DNA from: Candidatus Helarchaeota archaeon | Lineage (GTDB): Archaea; Asgardarchaeota; Lokiarchaeia; Helarchaeales; HEL-GB-A | Assembly: GCA_016840125.1 (NCBI GenBank) | Contig: JAEOSY010000087.1 | Coordinates: 1 to 35,138 of the forward strand | Length of the DNA: 35,138 bases | Reading direction: 5' to 3' | Shown: piece by piece, positions 7,491 to 14,746 of the stretch | Layout: each line of letters begins with the position of its first letter | Numbering within the stretch: position 1 is the stretch's first letter | Translations under genes and position numbers: made by a program | Notes under the pieces: model-generated | Seen by the model: only the letters and a program-made list of their open reading frames with translations | What the model was told of the DNA's origin: nothing | Database searches by the model: none

Positions 7491-8486
7491 CTAAAGGAAA
7501 GGCTCCATGCTGGCGATATACTCATCGGTTAATGCGGTTTGGATCTGGCATTTCTTTGCGCACGCAAGACAGGCCTTTGGAGCATATAGTTCGGTTGTAG
7601 TATATTTTTCACCGCCATCAGGCAAAATAACTACTATTGTTCCTGAGTCAATACTTTTTGCTTTTTCGATTGCGACATGCATAGCTGCTCCAGAACTGAT
7701 CCCACTGAAAATACCTTCTTGCAATGTTAGCCGGCGTGCCATTTCAAATGCATCCTCATCCGTAACCTTAATTCTTTCATCTACCCTAGAGGAGTCGAAT
7801 ATTTTTGGTATATATTGATCATCAAGGTTCTTTAAACCTTGAATTTTAGATTTCGATAGAGGTTCAACAGCCACAATTTTTATAGAGGGATTAAATTCTT
7901 TCAGTCGCTTACTAACCCCCATAAGCGTCCCAGAAGTGCCCAGACCGGCTACAAACATAGTAATTTTCCCATCAGTATCGTCTAAAATTTCTTTTCCGGT
8001 AGTTTCATAGTGAGCAAGGACATTATATTCATTTGCGAATTGATTTGGGCGGAAATATTTTTTGGGATTGTTTTTAACGAGCTGATTGCACTGATCTTCA
8101 GCCCCATCCATACCCTTTGATCCTTCTGTTAAAATTATTTTAGCCCCATATGCCAATAGCATTCTCCGTCGCTCCATGGACATGGTTTCTGGCATTACGA
8201 TTTCGATTGGATATCCTTTTTGGGCACAAACTAGAGCGAGACCAATACCAGTGTTCCCAGAACTAGGTTCAATAATAACAGTCTTGCTCTTATCAAGGAG
8301 CCCCTCACGTTCGGCATAATCAATCATGTATAATGCGATGCGGTCTTTTACGGACCCACCTGGATTAAAGCGTTCGAGCTTGGCATAAACCGTGACGTTT
8401 TTATTAGAGTTTAATTTGTTGATGCGGACTAGTGGCGTTCGCCCAATGAGATCTAAAACGGAATCATATGTTTTTTTTTGGCTCAT
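7491..8486 (-). CDS. cysK: Cysteine synthase (O-acetyl/phosphoserine sulfhydrylase type) with Cys-rich tail
   Basis: 331 residues. PLP enzyme of fold type II: Lys47 in GGSVKDR forms the Schiff base, SSGNTG (75-80) is the substrate loop, and VAGLGTSGTLMG is the phosphate-binding loop. It would make cysteine from an activated serine and sulfide. The last 30 residues are an extension holding C306-x2-C309-x3-C313 (CLACAKKC), which ordinary CysK lacks; it may bind a metal or an Fe-S cluster, or act as a sulfur relay. AAGGCGAT precedes the ATG. The gene follows the UPF0282 hydrolase by 56 bases on the same strand. Whether the acceptor is O-acetylserine or O-phosphoserine cannot be told; cystathionine beta-synthase activity is also possible. 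Confidence 0.9.
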   Translation of the reverse strand: MSQKKTYDSVLDLIGRTPLVRINKLNSNKNVTVYAKLERFNPGGSVKDRIALYMIDYAEREGLLDKSKTVIIEPSSGNTGIGLALVCAQKGYPIEIVMPETMSMERRRMLLAYGAKIILTEGSKGMDGAEDQCNQLVKNNPKKYFRPNQFANEYNVLAHYETTGKEILDDTDGKITMFVAGLGTSGTLMGVSKRLKEFNPSIKIVAVEPLSKSKIQGLKNLDDQYIPKIFDSSRVDERIKVTDEDAFEMARRLTLQEGIFSGISSGAAMHVAIEKAKSIDSGTIVVILPDGGEKYTTTELYAPKACLACAKKCQIQTALTDEYIASMEPFL

Positions 8487-8542
8487 AGAATCGCCTTCTA
8501 TAACAATGTTAAAATGTGGATATTTAATAGTTTTTTAGGTTC

Positions 8543-9529
8543 TCAAAAAGGAGCGTGAAGCGTTGGGGGGAGTGTTTCTTTCTTAAATTTATCAGTTTGC
8601 TTAGTCCATTTAATAAACTCCTCAGTAGGCGGTTCTTTAACATAAAGATCCCGTCGATTTGCTTCCAGTAATTCAGGTAGTTTCTTGATAAATTCAGCTG
8701 CTGACCCCACCCAATGCTTCGATGTTTCCGCTTCCTGATAGACCGGAGACATCCAGTCTTTCCAATTTGCATCACGAAGGAGGTGATGATCAATGATGAC
8801 AGTTGGAATGTTCTTTAACAAAGCTACCATATTAATCCGCGCAAGTTCTAGAGTGGTTTCAAGGATCCGGAATCCTTTAAGATAAAGGGGTGGTCCACCG
8901 ATATATGCAATTTGTGGATTTGTAGAGAGGATATATTGTAAAGTGTCTGGAACAATGGGTCCTTGTACAGTTGCAAACACAAACCTTTCGTCTTCATATA
9001 CAACTTTGAAAGATACAATAAAACCTTGCTTAGAATCATGTTCTCCATGAGGAAGGGGTTGGGAAACTTGAATGATGGTATTTCCAAATTCAAGAGTTTG
9101 TGAATCCGCCCAGATTATTTTTCTGATATAATTTTTTGTAAATTTTTTGAAATAATAACCCCGTTGTCGTTGGCTGGTATTGATGTTTTCACGAAAATCT
9201 TTTGCGATAATAATTTTATCCGAGTAAAGATTTTCTGCCAGTTCCCGATTGGTAAGGATAAAATGATAGTCAGTGAAAGTTGGTTTTAGGTGGTCAAAGT
9301 GAAAATGAGAGATAGTGAGAATATCCGCCTTCTCGCATCGTTCAATCAATCTCTGGTTTGCTTGGAATAACGCTTCGTATTCTTTGGGGTGGGGATTTAA
9401 TCGTACTCGCTGGCCTAGGGAGCAACCTGGGTCTATAACAATTGCTATATCTGGCGTTTTAACATAAGTAGCCATGGATCGAACGCCAAAACTCTCAGCA
9501 GCGATAGGTTCGATTTGGATTTTTGACAT
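8543..9529 (-). CDS. UPF0282 family metallo-beta-lactamase-fold hydrolase
   Basis: About 328 residues. SHFHFDH supplies the metal ligands (His79, His81, Asp83, His84 counted from 9541), followed by a second His in LPHGEHDS and a third in VIIDHHLLRD. The overall order and the VIDPGCSLGQRV opening match UPF0282/COG2248, an archaeal family of predicted metal-dependent hydrolases. The true start is probably the third ATG at 9529 (MSKIQIEPIAAES, the family N-terminus). It begins 11-24 bases after the stop of the GTPase gene, so the two are likely co-transcribed. The substrate is unknown; nuclease and small-molecule roles have both been considered for this superfamily. Confidence 0.85.
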   Translation of the reverse strand: MSKIQIEPIAAESFGVRSMATYVKTPDIAIVIDPGCSLGQRVRLNPHPKEYEALFQANQRLIERCEKADILTISHFHFDHLKPTFTDYHFILTNRELAENLYSDKIIIAKDFRENINTSQRQRGYYFKKFTKNYIRKIIWADSQTLEFGNTIIQVSQPLPHGEHDSKQGFIVSFKVVYEDERFVFATVQGPIVPDTLQYILSTNPQIAYIGGPPLYLKGFRILETTLELARINMVALLKNIPTVIIDHHLLRDANWKDWMSPVYQEAETSKHWVGSAAEFIKKLPELLEANRRDLYVKEPPTEEFIKWTKQTDKFKKETLPPTLHAPF

Positions 9530-9552
9530 TATTTCCATCATATAAGCAAAAA

Positions 9553-10518
9553 TTAGTTAATCTTCAATATCTCGAGTAATTTAGGAGCGGCTTTTGAAAT
9601 TTCACTCTCTATTTTACTGATAGAAACGTTTCTGACGGGAGTGGCAAGAAATAGAGAAATATATTTATGGATATCTTTTATAATCAAGTATTCCGCATCA
9701 AATTGGAACGTCGTTGCATTCAGCTTCTTTGATTCTAAAAATTTTTTGTTTCTGAATTCAGTAACCAATTTCTGGGCAATATTAAGGGGATAAATAAGTG
9801 TTTTTATACTGAGATATTGAAGAAATTCACTTGCTTCCTTGGTGATTAATTTTGATTCTAATTCCGGACTGAGAGCTGACGCAATTTCGAGCCCATCATC
9901 CTTATTTATAAGCATGGTTACTATTGAGTTCAGCTTATTATTCAATTTATCTAAAACTTTTTGCAAATTTTTCATGCGCTCGGTTTCCGTTTTCTCTATC
10001 AGCTTATTGAAGACTTTACAGAGAATAGTACGGGCGCTTTTCGTCTTGACCGAAGATGTAACGAAGGTCCATCCCGGTAAAGGTTCTTCTTCTATGAAAT
10101 ATTTTTTCAATTTATCTTTTGTAATCCGTCCTTTCAAATCGTACTTATGAACTAGAACAATAATTTTCGCTTTCGGTGAATATAATTTAAGCGAATTATA
10201 GGCGCGCTTGAACCACGTTCGGGAATCATTTAATCTTTTTTGGTTAGCAGCATCCACGACCCAAAAAAAGACCCGAACATTCGTGAAGATTGTACGTTCT
10301 AAACTTTCTGTAAAATATCCCTCTAAGAATTGCTTCTGCCCCCCGCAATCAAATGTAGAGATTTCAACTAGCCTTCGATAGCGAAACTCATCAGTCTTTA
10401 CCCCTTCTGTGGGAGCTAGACTTTCTAACTCTTCCAATTCCTTTCCTTCGAGCACATGCCGGATCAACGTCGTCTTTCCCGCGCCGGCTAACCCCATGAG
10501 AAGAATTTTTTGGACCAT
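9553..10518 (-). CDS. Rag/Gtr-like small GTPase with C-terminal roadblock-like domain
   Basis: 321 residues. The G domain (1-175) has all motifs: G1 GLAGAGKTT (9-17), G2 Thr37 in PTEG, G3 DCGGQ (57-61), G4 HKYD (124-127) and G5 TSS (154-156). DCGGQ together with HKxD instead of NKxD is characteristic of Rag/Gtr GTPases; Ras, Rab and Arf have NKxD. The remaining 140 residues open with a helix and then SIVTMLINKDDGLEIAS, the first strands of a roadblock/LC7 fold, as in the C-terminal domain of RagA-D. Eukaryotic Rags form heterodimers on lysosomes that relay amino-acid status to TORC1. No lipidation or membrane signal is seen. GAGGT precedes the ATG. It is the first gene of a minus-strand series with UPF0282, cysK and PAC2, and is divergent from the histone-fold gene. 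The G-domain call is firm; the roadblock call is good but unproven. Confidence 0.9.
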   Translation of the reverse strand: MVQKILLMGLAGAGKTTLIRHVLEGKELEELESLAPTEGVKTDEFRYRRLVEISTFDCGGQKQFLEGYFTESLERTIFTNVRVFFWVVDAANQKRLNDSRTWFKRAYNSLKLYSPKAKIIVLVHKYDLKGRITKDKLKKYFIEEEPLPGWTFVTSSVKTKSARTILCKVFNKLIEKTETERMKNLQKVLDKLNNKLNSIVTMLINKDDGLEIASALSPELESKLITKEASEFLQYLSIKTLIYPLNIAQKLVTEFRNKKFLESKKLNATTFQFDAEYLIIKDIHKYISLFLATPVRNVSISKIESEISKAAPKLLEILKIN

Positions 10519-10645
10519 AATAGTACCTCAGTAGTATTAAACACCAATTTCTTTTTTAATTCTAAATTTCTACATTGAATAGTCAGATACGTATTCAAAT
10601 CCCTCATGATTTAAGAAAATTTGTACTGTATAGAAGGATGTTTGC

Positions 10646-11257
10646 ATGACGCTAGAATCATTTTTTGTTAAGTTAAATCAAAATCTCGAAACTGCCAAAC
10701 AAACGCTCCGACACCAACTGTCAAATAAAGTAAGAATGTTGGCTGACCAAGTAGAAACCCTTTCTAAAACGGAAATTCAAGGGGAATTAGAGAATTTGGT
10801 CGATGATTTTCTATCGGAATTCACTTCAGTTTATCAAGAATTTATAACATATATAGAGGAAGAAGTGCCTCTTGTGAAGCCAACTGCAAAACCTAAGAAG
10901 AAAAGGCAGAAAAGGGAAAAGACTGAAGCTCAGAAGAATGCGTATGTGCGTCCAACTTATGTGCATCGGGCTTTTACTGATGAAGGTTTGCGGGTATCCA
11001 AGGATGCTCGTCCCAAGATTATGGAAATGCTAAATAAACAGATCAAAGAAGATATCGAGGCAATTAAATCAGTGATTCCAACTTTCGTGAAGGGTGATCA
11101 TGTGGGCTCCAAAAAGCGGATAACCATCAAACCAGAGGATTTATTGGATGAAACCCTTTTTCAACGAAGTGATAATCATGGACGTGAAATAGAATCCATC
11201 CCATTAGCTTTGAATGGAAAAGAATACAAATTACTTATTGTTTTAAAAACAAATTGA
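10646..11257 (+). CDS. Coiled-coil protein with an internal histone fold
   Basis: 203 residues. Residues 1-75 form a long amphipathic helix region, probably a coiled coil. Residues 78-98 are very basic (AKPKKKRQKREKTEAQK). Residues 103-168 then match the three helices of a histone: short helix PTYVHRAFTDEGL, the LRVSKDARPKIMEMLN block (archaeal histones have RVSxDAR and a long helix), and KKRITIKPEDLL (archaeal GRKTIKAEDIEL). A 35-residue tail follows (about 169-203). AGAAGGATG precedes the ATG. The protein would be DNA-binding and could bridge or oligomerise through the coiled coil. The match is by eye, but the RVSxDAR and TIKxED pairing at the right distance is specific. The middle of helix 2 and the KGDHVG loop are longer than usual, the main reason for caution. 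Confidence 0.65.
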   Translation: MTLESFFVKLNQNLETAKQTLRHQLSNKVRMLADQVETLSKTEIQGELENLVDDFLSEFTSVYQEFITYIEEEVPLVKPTAKPKKKRQKREKTEAQKNAYVRPTYVHRAFTDEGLRVSKDARPKIMEMLNKQIKEDIEAIKSVIPTFVKGDHVGSKKRITIKPEDLLDETLFQRSDNHGREIESIPLALNGKEYKLLIVLKTN

Positions 11258-11330
11258 AAGCACAGGATTTTTCTGGGTAAAAAAAGAAATAATGTGAAAG
11301 GGCAATTACAAATAAAGAAAAAAAGTAAAA

Positions 11331-11657
11331 TTATTTGTCGTCTTCGTCTTCTTCCTCAGGTTCAGGTTCTAGCTTTTCCGTTTCGATATCAACGACTTTT
11401 TTCGTTATTGGACTGATAAAAAGGATCAATTTCTCTTTTTCTAATTCAGCGAACTCAACGGACCATAAATTTTTCGGTGGGTTTCCATTCTTATCTTTCC
11501 CAACGTCTGCCTTCGGATGCTTCTTTATCCATGCCTCCGTGGCTTTCGGCTTCATCTTAATTACGTCGACGACACAATCTGGATATTTATTGTCAAATGC
11601 TTCTGCTTTTGGCTCAGAATAGGCTATTTCTACAATATCATCTTCTTTCAAAGGCAT
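11331..11657 (-). CDS. Small protein with highly acidic C-terminal tail, unknown family
   Basis: About 108 residues starting MPLKEDDIVEIAYSEPKAEA. The first 90 residues look like a small alpha/beta domain; the last 16 are almost all Glu, Asp and Pro (EPEPEEEDEDDK). The ATG at 11657 is preferred: GAGG lies nine bases upstream, while the two in-frame ATGs further up (11684, 11672) lack a site. Acidic tails are common on proteins that contact basic partners such as histones or ribosomal proteins, and a histone-fold gene is the convergent neighbour, but a link is only inference. I recognise no family. Confidence 0.6.
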   Translation of the reverse strand: MPLKEDDIVEIAYSEPKAEAFDNKYPDCVVDVIKMKPKATEAWIKKHPKADVGKDKNGNPPKNLWSVEFAELEKEKLILFISPITKKVVDIETEKLEPEPEEEDEDDK

Positions 11658-11794
11658 TTTTTTTTTCCTCATAGAATTTTTCAAATTATTTTTACAAAGG
11701 ATAGAAAATTTATAAATTTTTGATCAAAAATGCCTTAAAATGTTTTCTTACCTTTTTCAAAATATAGGTTAAATGATAATGATCATAGGTCATT

Positions 11795-12808
11795 TCAAGC
11801 CAAATTGTTTGTTAGAGTAGTTATTTGATCCTCGGAAAATTTAGCACGATCAAATAGATGATGGGGACGGAAGGGGGAGATGAGAGAATCGAGGGACGAT
11901 TCACCCAGAAGTTTGATATGGTCTAGACTATTTTCTCCTAAACCCATCAAGCCTGCTTGATGGATGTACTGAAAATGCAAGGGATCCATCCCAGCGATAT
12001 GAGTAGCAACTGTGTCTGCGGCGATGAAATCAGAACTAGCGATGATGAGTCCTAGTTTCTTTTTCGTTCCATGAGCTGGACCCTTCCCCTCCATGACTTC
12101 AATCCCATCTATAACAGCCAGAGAAGGTTGCACTGTCCTTGCGAGGCGAATTAGGTTAGTTGCTAAAGCTACCTTTGAAGTACCCAAATTTTCTTCATCC
12201 GTCAATTTATCTGGTTTTTTATTGCCAAAGCCGTGCATGTAGGCACAAACGTTAGTTGTCTCTCGAGCAACAATTTTCTTGAATATTACGTCTTGAGCGG
12301 TGGTAAGAGTGCCCATAAGATTCTTTAATGAAAGGGTTAAGCCCAGCACATCATGCGTTTTAAATTTTGGAATACTGACAAGATAGGGACAGTTGCAGAT
12401 AGATTGGGAGATTCCCAATTTAAAATGCATTTCATAAGGATAACCGGGACTATAGATAGGGAACCAATGTTTAGGAGGATCTCGAGCTAAATCCACTGGT
12501 TCCCAATGATCAAAGTAAGTTAAATAATCGTTATTTTGCATTGATTCAAAGGTGCTGGGAGGGACCCCGCCCGTGGTGCCTTCACCCAATTTGATATTTA
12601 GTATCTGTTTTGCATCTCTGAAAAAATCGGCGACTGCTAAACAAACTTTTGGGTTTGTGACGGCTAGTGGTGCTTTTTTGGTGAGTAGTAAGTTTGGTTT
12701 AAGAATAAGAGGTTGTTCGGAAATTCGTATATCATCCGCAATTAACTTGAGTGCTTCGATCGTTGTTTCATAAGGATCTGAGCCTCGGACCACAGCTACC
12801 CGTACCAA
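11795..12808 (-). CDS. DUF362 domain protein
   Basis: 338 residues. The PLILKPNLL segment (33-41), GEGTTGG (75-81), VSIPKFKTHDVLGLTLSLKN (144-163) and ASSDFIAADTVATHIAGMD late in the protein are the hallmarks of DUF362 (COG2006). Many relatives carry a ferredoxin domain with CxxCxxC motifs; this one does not. Function of the family is uncertain. The start is TTG at 12808, supported by a perfect AAGGTGA (12815-12821) six bases upstream. It is divergent from the UroD-family gene with about 60 bases between the two starts, so the two may share a control region. Confidence 0.8.
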   Translation of the reverse strand: MVRVAVVRGSDPYETTIEALKLIADDIRISEQPLILKPNLLLTKKAPLAVTNPKVCLAVADFFRDAKQILNIKLGEGTTGGVPPSTFESMQNNDYLTYFDHWEPVDLARDPPKHWFPIYSPGYPYEMHFKLGISQSICNCPYLVSIPKFKTHDVLGLTLSLKNLMGTLTTAQDVIFKKIVARETTNVCAYMHGFGNKKPDKLTDEENLGTSKVALATNLIRLARTVQPSLAVIDGIEVMEGKGPAHGTKKKLGLIIASSDFIAADTVATHIAGMDPLHFQYIHQAGLMGLGENSLDHIKLLGESSLDSLISPFRPHHLFDRAKFSEDQITTLTNNLA

Positions 12809-12814
12809 TTTATG

Positions 12815-12821
12815 TCACCTT
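12815..12821 (-). promoter_or_regulatory. Shine-Dalgarno site (AAGGTGA) for a TTG start
   Basis: AAGGTGA six bases before the TTG at 12808. It supports a non-ATG start for the DUF362 gene. Confidence 0.6.
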
Positions 12822-12872
12822 ACTATTTTTAAAGAAATCCACATTAATTATTATTATAGTTAGGTGTTTTTA

Positions 12873-14237
12873 ATGGTTTCACCACTTGATAGGTTTTCAG
12901 CTGCTATAAATAATGAGGCGCCAATAGATCGGCTACCAAAGTTTGAGATTGGGGCAGTTACACTCCCATTGCTCAAAATGATAGTCAGGTACAATGTCTA
13001 CCCCTCTTTTGTAAAAAAAACACTGCGCTCCTTGAATTTAATTCAAGAATTTGTAGCTTATTTGAAAAAATTCTATCTGGGGATAGAGTTAAAGAAATTT
13101 AAACCCCAGAAAAAGTTTAAGGTTTTTCCGAAAAGGTTATTGACTAATTTCATCAATCTAGGACGATCTGAGGAAAATTTTACCGATATTATCAAAACCG
13201 TGTTTAAAATCCCAATAAAACTGGGATATGACGGCTGGGGGCTTCCCAATCCGCTATTGTTAAATTATTTGGGGAAGAAAATCCGTAAAGATAACAATGA
13301 ATATGGGATTTGCTTTGTAGATGGGAAAATTTGGGATCTCGATCTAGAAACCGGGGATATGATTGAGGTAGGGCTCCTGTATGATAATGATGAAGAACTC
13401 ATGATGAAATTTTACACTGAGTTCCTGGAATCCTTTGACTTTGAACGGCACTATGGGGCAATGGAAACTGCGCTTAATCAAAAGATGGGCAGTTCGCTGT
13501 TAAAGGAAGCAATAGTTCCGGTTCTCTTCATTCGGGGTATGATGAGCCACTGGCTGTATGCCTTTCCCACAGCAAGAATGTCAGATTTTTTTCGCTACAT
13601 CTTTGATGAATACCGAAGGAAAGAGGGAATGGGAATCTATGGGAACTTCCTGAAGGCGAGAACAACGTGGCTAAAGAAGCATGTGGATCATCTCGCTAAA
13701 CTCGAGTTACCGGTGTTACTGTTGGGTGATGATCAGGCGGGATCACATGGACCGTATTTCCGTACACCAATTTATAAGAGCGTACTCAAACCACACTATG
13801 CTGAATTGACAAAACATGCGCATTCTAAGGGGTTAAAAATAATCATGCATAGTGATGGACGATTCAAAACGAATCGCCCCGAAGATCCCACGGAAGAGGG
13901 CTGGGATTTTGTGGATGATTGCGTTATTGATATGGGAATCGATGCATGGCACTCGGTAGAAATGGATGCAAATGATGTCTATGAGATTAAGGAGCATGTG
14001 AATGGTAAGCTAGCATTAATAGGTTCTATGGATACAAAATGGTTCCAATTCTACGGTCCAGAAAAGGTAAGGCGCCTTGTTTACCGACATCTCAAGGGGT
14101 TCTTGACAAGGGGATTGGGATTCAATGGCTTCATCCCAGCGAGTGATAACTCCATTATTGCGAAAACCCGGATTGAATCCTGGTTGAGCATGATTCGGAC
14201 TATTGATGATTTTTCGGCAAAGTATATTATTAAATAA
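12873..14237 (+). CDS. Uroporphyrinogen decarboxylase (UroD)-superfamily protein, methyltransferase-like
   Basis: About 454 residues, longer than the 340 of true HemE. The C-terminal half has the superfamily pattern: LLLGDDQAGSHG, KGLKIIMHSDGRFK (substrate-cleft loop), IDMGIDAWHSVE, LALIGSMDTKWF and FNGFIPASDNSI. Many archaeal members are corrinoid-dependent methyltransferases (MtaA, MtbA type) rather than heme enzymes. The Zn-binding Cys/His pattern of those is not obvious here, and no corrinoid-protein gene is nearby, so the substrate is open. AGGTG (12862-12866) lies six bases upstream of the ATG at 12873; the GTG at 12864 lies inside that site. Divergent from the DUF362 gene. Confidence 0.75.
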   Translation: MVSPLDRFSAAINNEAPIDRLPKFEIGAVTLPLLKMIVRYNVYPSFVKKTLRSLNLIQEFVAYLKKFYLGIELKKFKPQKKFKVFPKRLLTNFINLGRSEENFTDIIKTVFKIPIKLGYDGWGLPNPLLLNYLGKKIRKDNNEYGICFVDGKIWDLDLETGDMIEVGLLYDNDEELMMKFYTEFLESFDFERHYGAMETALNQKMGSSLLKEAIVPVLFIRGMMSHWLYAFPTARMSDFFRYIFDEYRRKEGMGIYGNFLKARTTWLKKHVDHLAKLELPVLLLGDDQAGSHGPYFRTPIYKSVLKPHYAELTKHAHSKGLKIIMHSDGRFKTNRPEDPTEEGWDFVDDCVIDMGIDAWHSVEMDANDVYEIKEHVNGKLALIGSMDTKWFQFYGPEKVRRLVYRHLKGFLTRGLGFNGFIPASDNSIIAKTRIESWLSMIRTIDDFSAKYIIK

Positions 14238-14345
14238 GTGCTAGAATCCGACCGTGTTTTTAATATATTACAAACTTGTAAGTGGGATAAACGAAAGTTC
14301 AGAACGAACTCATCTTAAGTAAAAAAAAGAAAAAAAAGGCTCAAT

Positions 14346-14630
14346 TTATTGTGTTTTTGTTATTCTAGCAGCTACTCTGCCATCCATATCCTCAATAGCA
14401 ACCGAATGATCTTTCAAGAAATTTACTTTAAAAGTGTTGTAACTGATTAGATTCTTAACTACTGTGTTGATATCGCTTTGCGACATACCCACTTTCTCTA
14501 ATTTCTCTAAATTCTGAAGGATCGGTGAAATCTCATTTGATGGAATCTTACCTTTGGCTAATTTACTTCTATATTGATTAACTTTTGTTCTTGGTACCTT
14601 TCTTCTTCTGAGTCTACCTAATAAACCCAT
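14346..14630 (-). CDS. 94-residue basic protein, unknown
   Basis: Begins MGLLGRLRRRKVPRTKVNQY, strongly basic for the first 25 residues, then an amphipathic helical part (LQNLEKLEKVGMSQSDINTV), then a short strand region ending with ARITKTQ. A basic N-terminus followed by a compact helical domain could bind nucleic acid or an acidic membrane surface. The nearest upstream gene is the divergent YcaO gene. GAGAGG is about ten bases before the ATG. I recognise no family. Confidence 0.6.
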   Translation of the reverse strand: MGLLGRLRRRKVPRTKVNQYRSKLAKGKIPSNEISPILQNLEKLEKVGMSQSDINTVVKNLISYNTFKVNFLKDHSVAIEDMDGRVAARITKTQ

Positions 14631-14690
14631 ACTAAATCAAACCTCTCTAATAATCTGCATATTTCTTATGTTTAGAAGAAATTTCCTATG

Positions 14691-14703
14691 AATACTTATA
14701 ATT
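14691..14703 (+). promoter_or_regulatory. Possible TATA box of the YcaO gene
   Basis: An AATACTTATAATT stretch about 45-55 bases before the ATG at 14747. It fits an archaeal TATA box with transcription starting near 14720, giving a short leader. Position-based inference only. Confidence 0.3.
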
Positions 14704-14746
14704 GGTATTGTTAATTAAATTATTTAAAACTCTAGTGAATACATCG

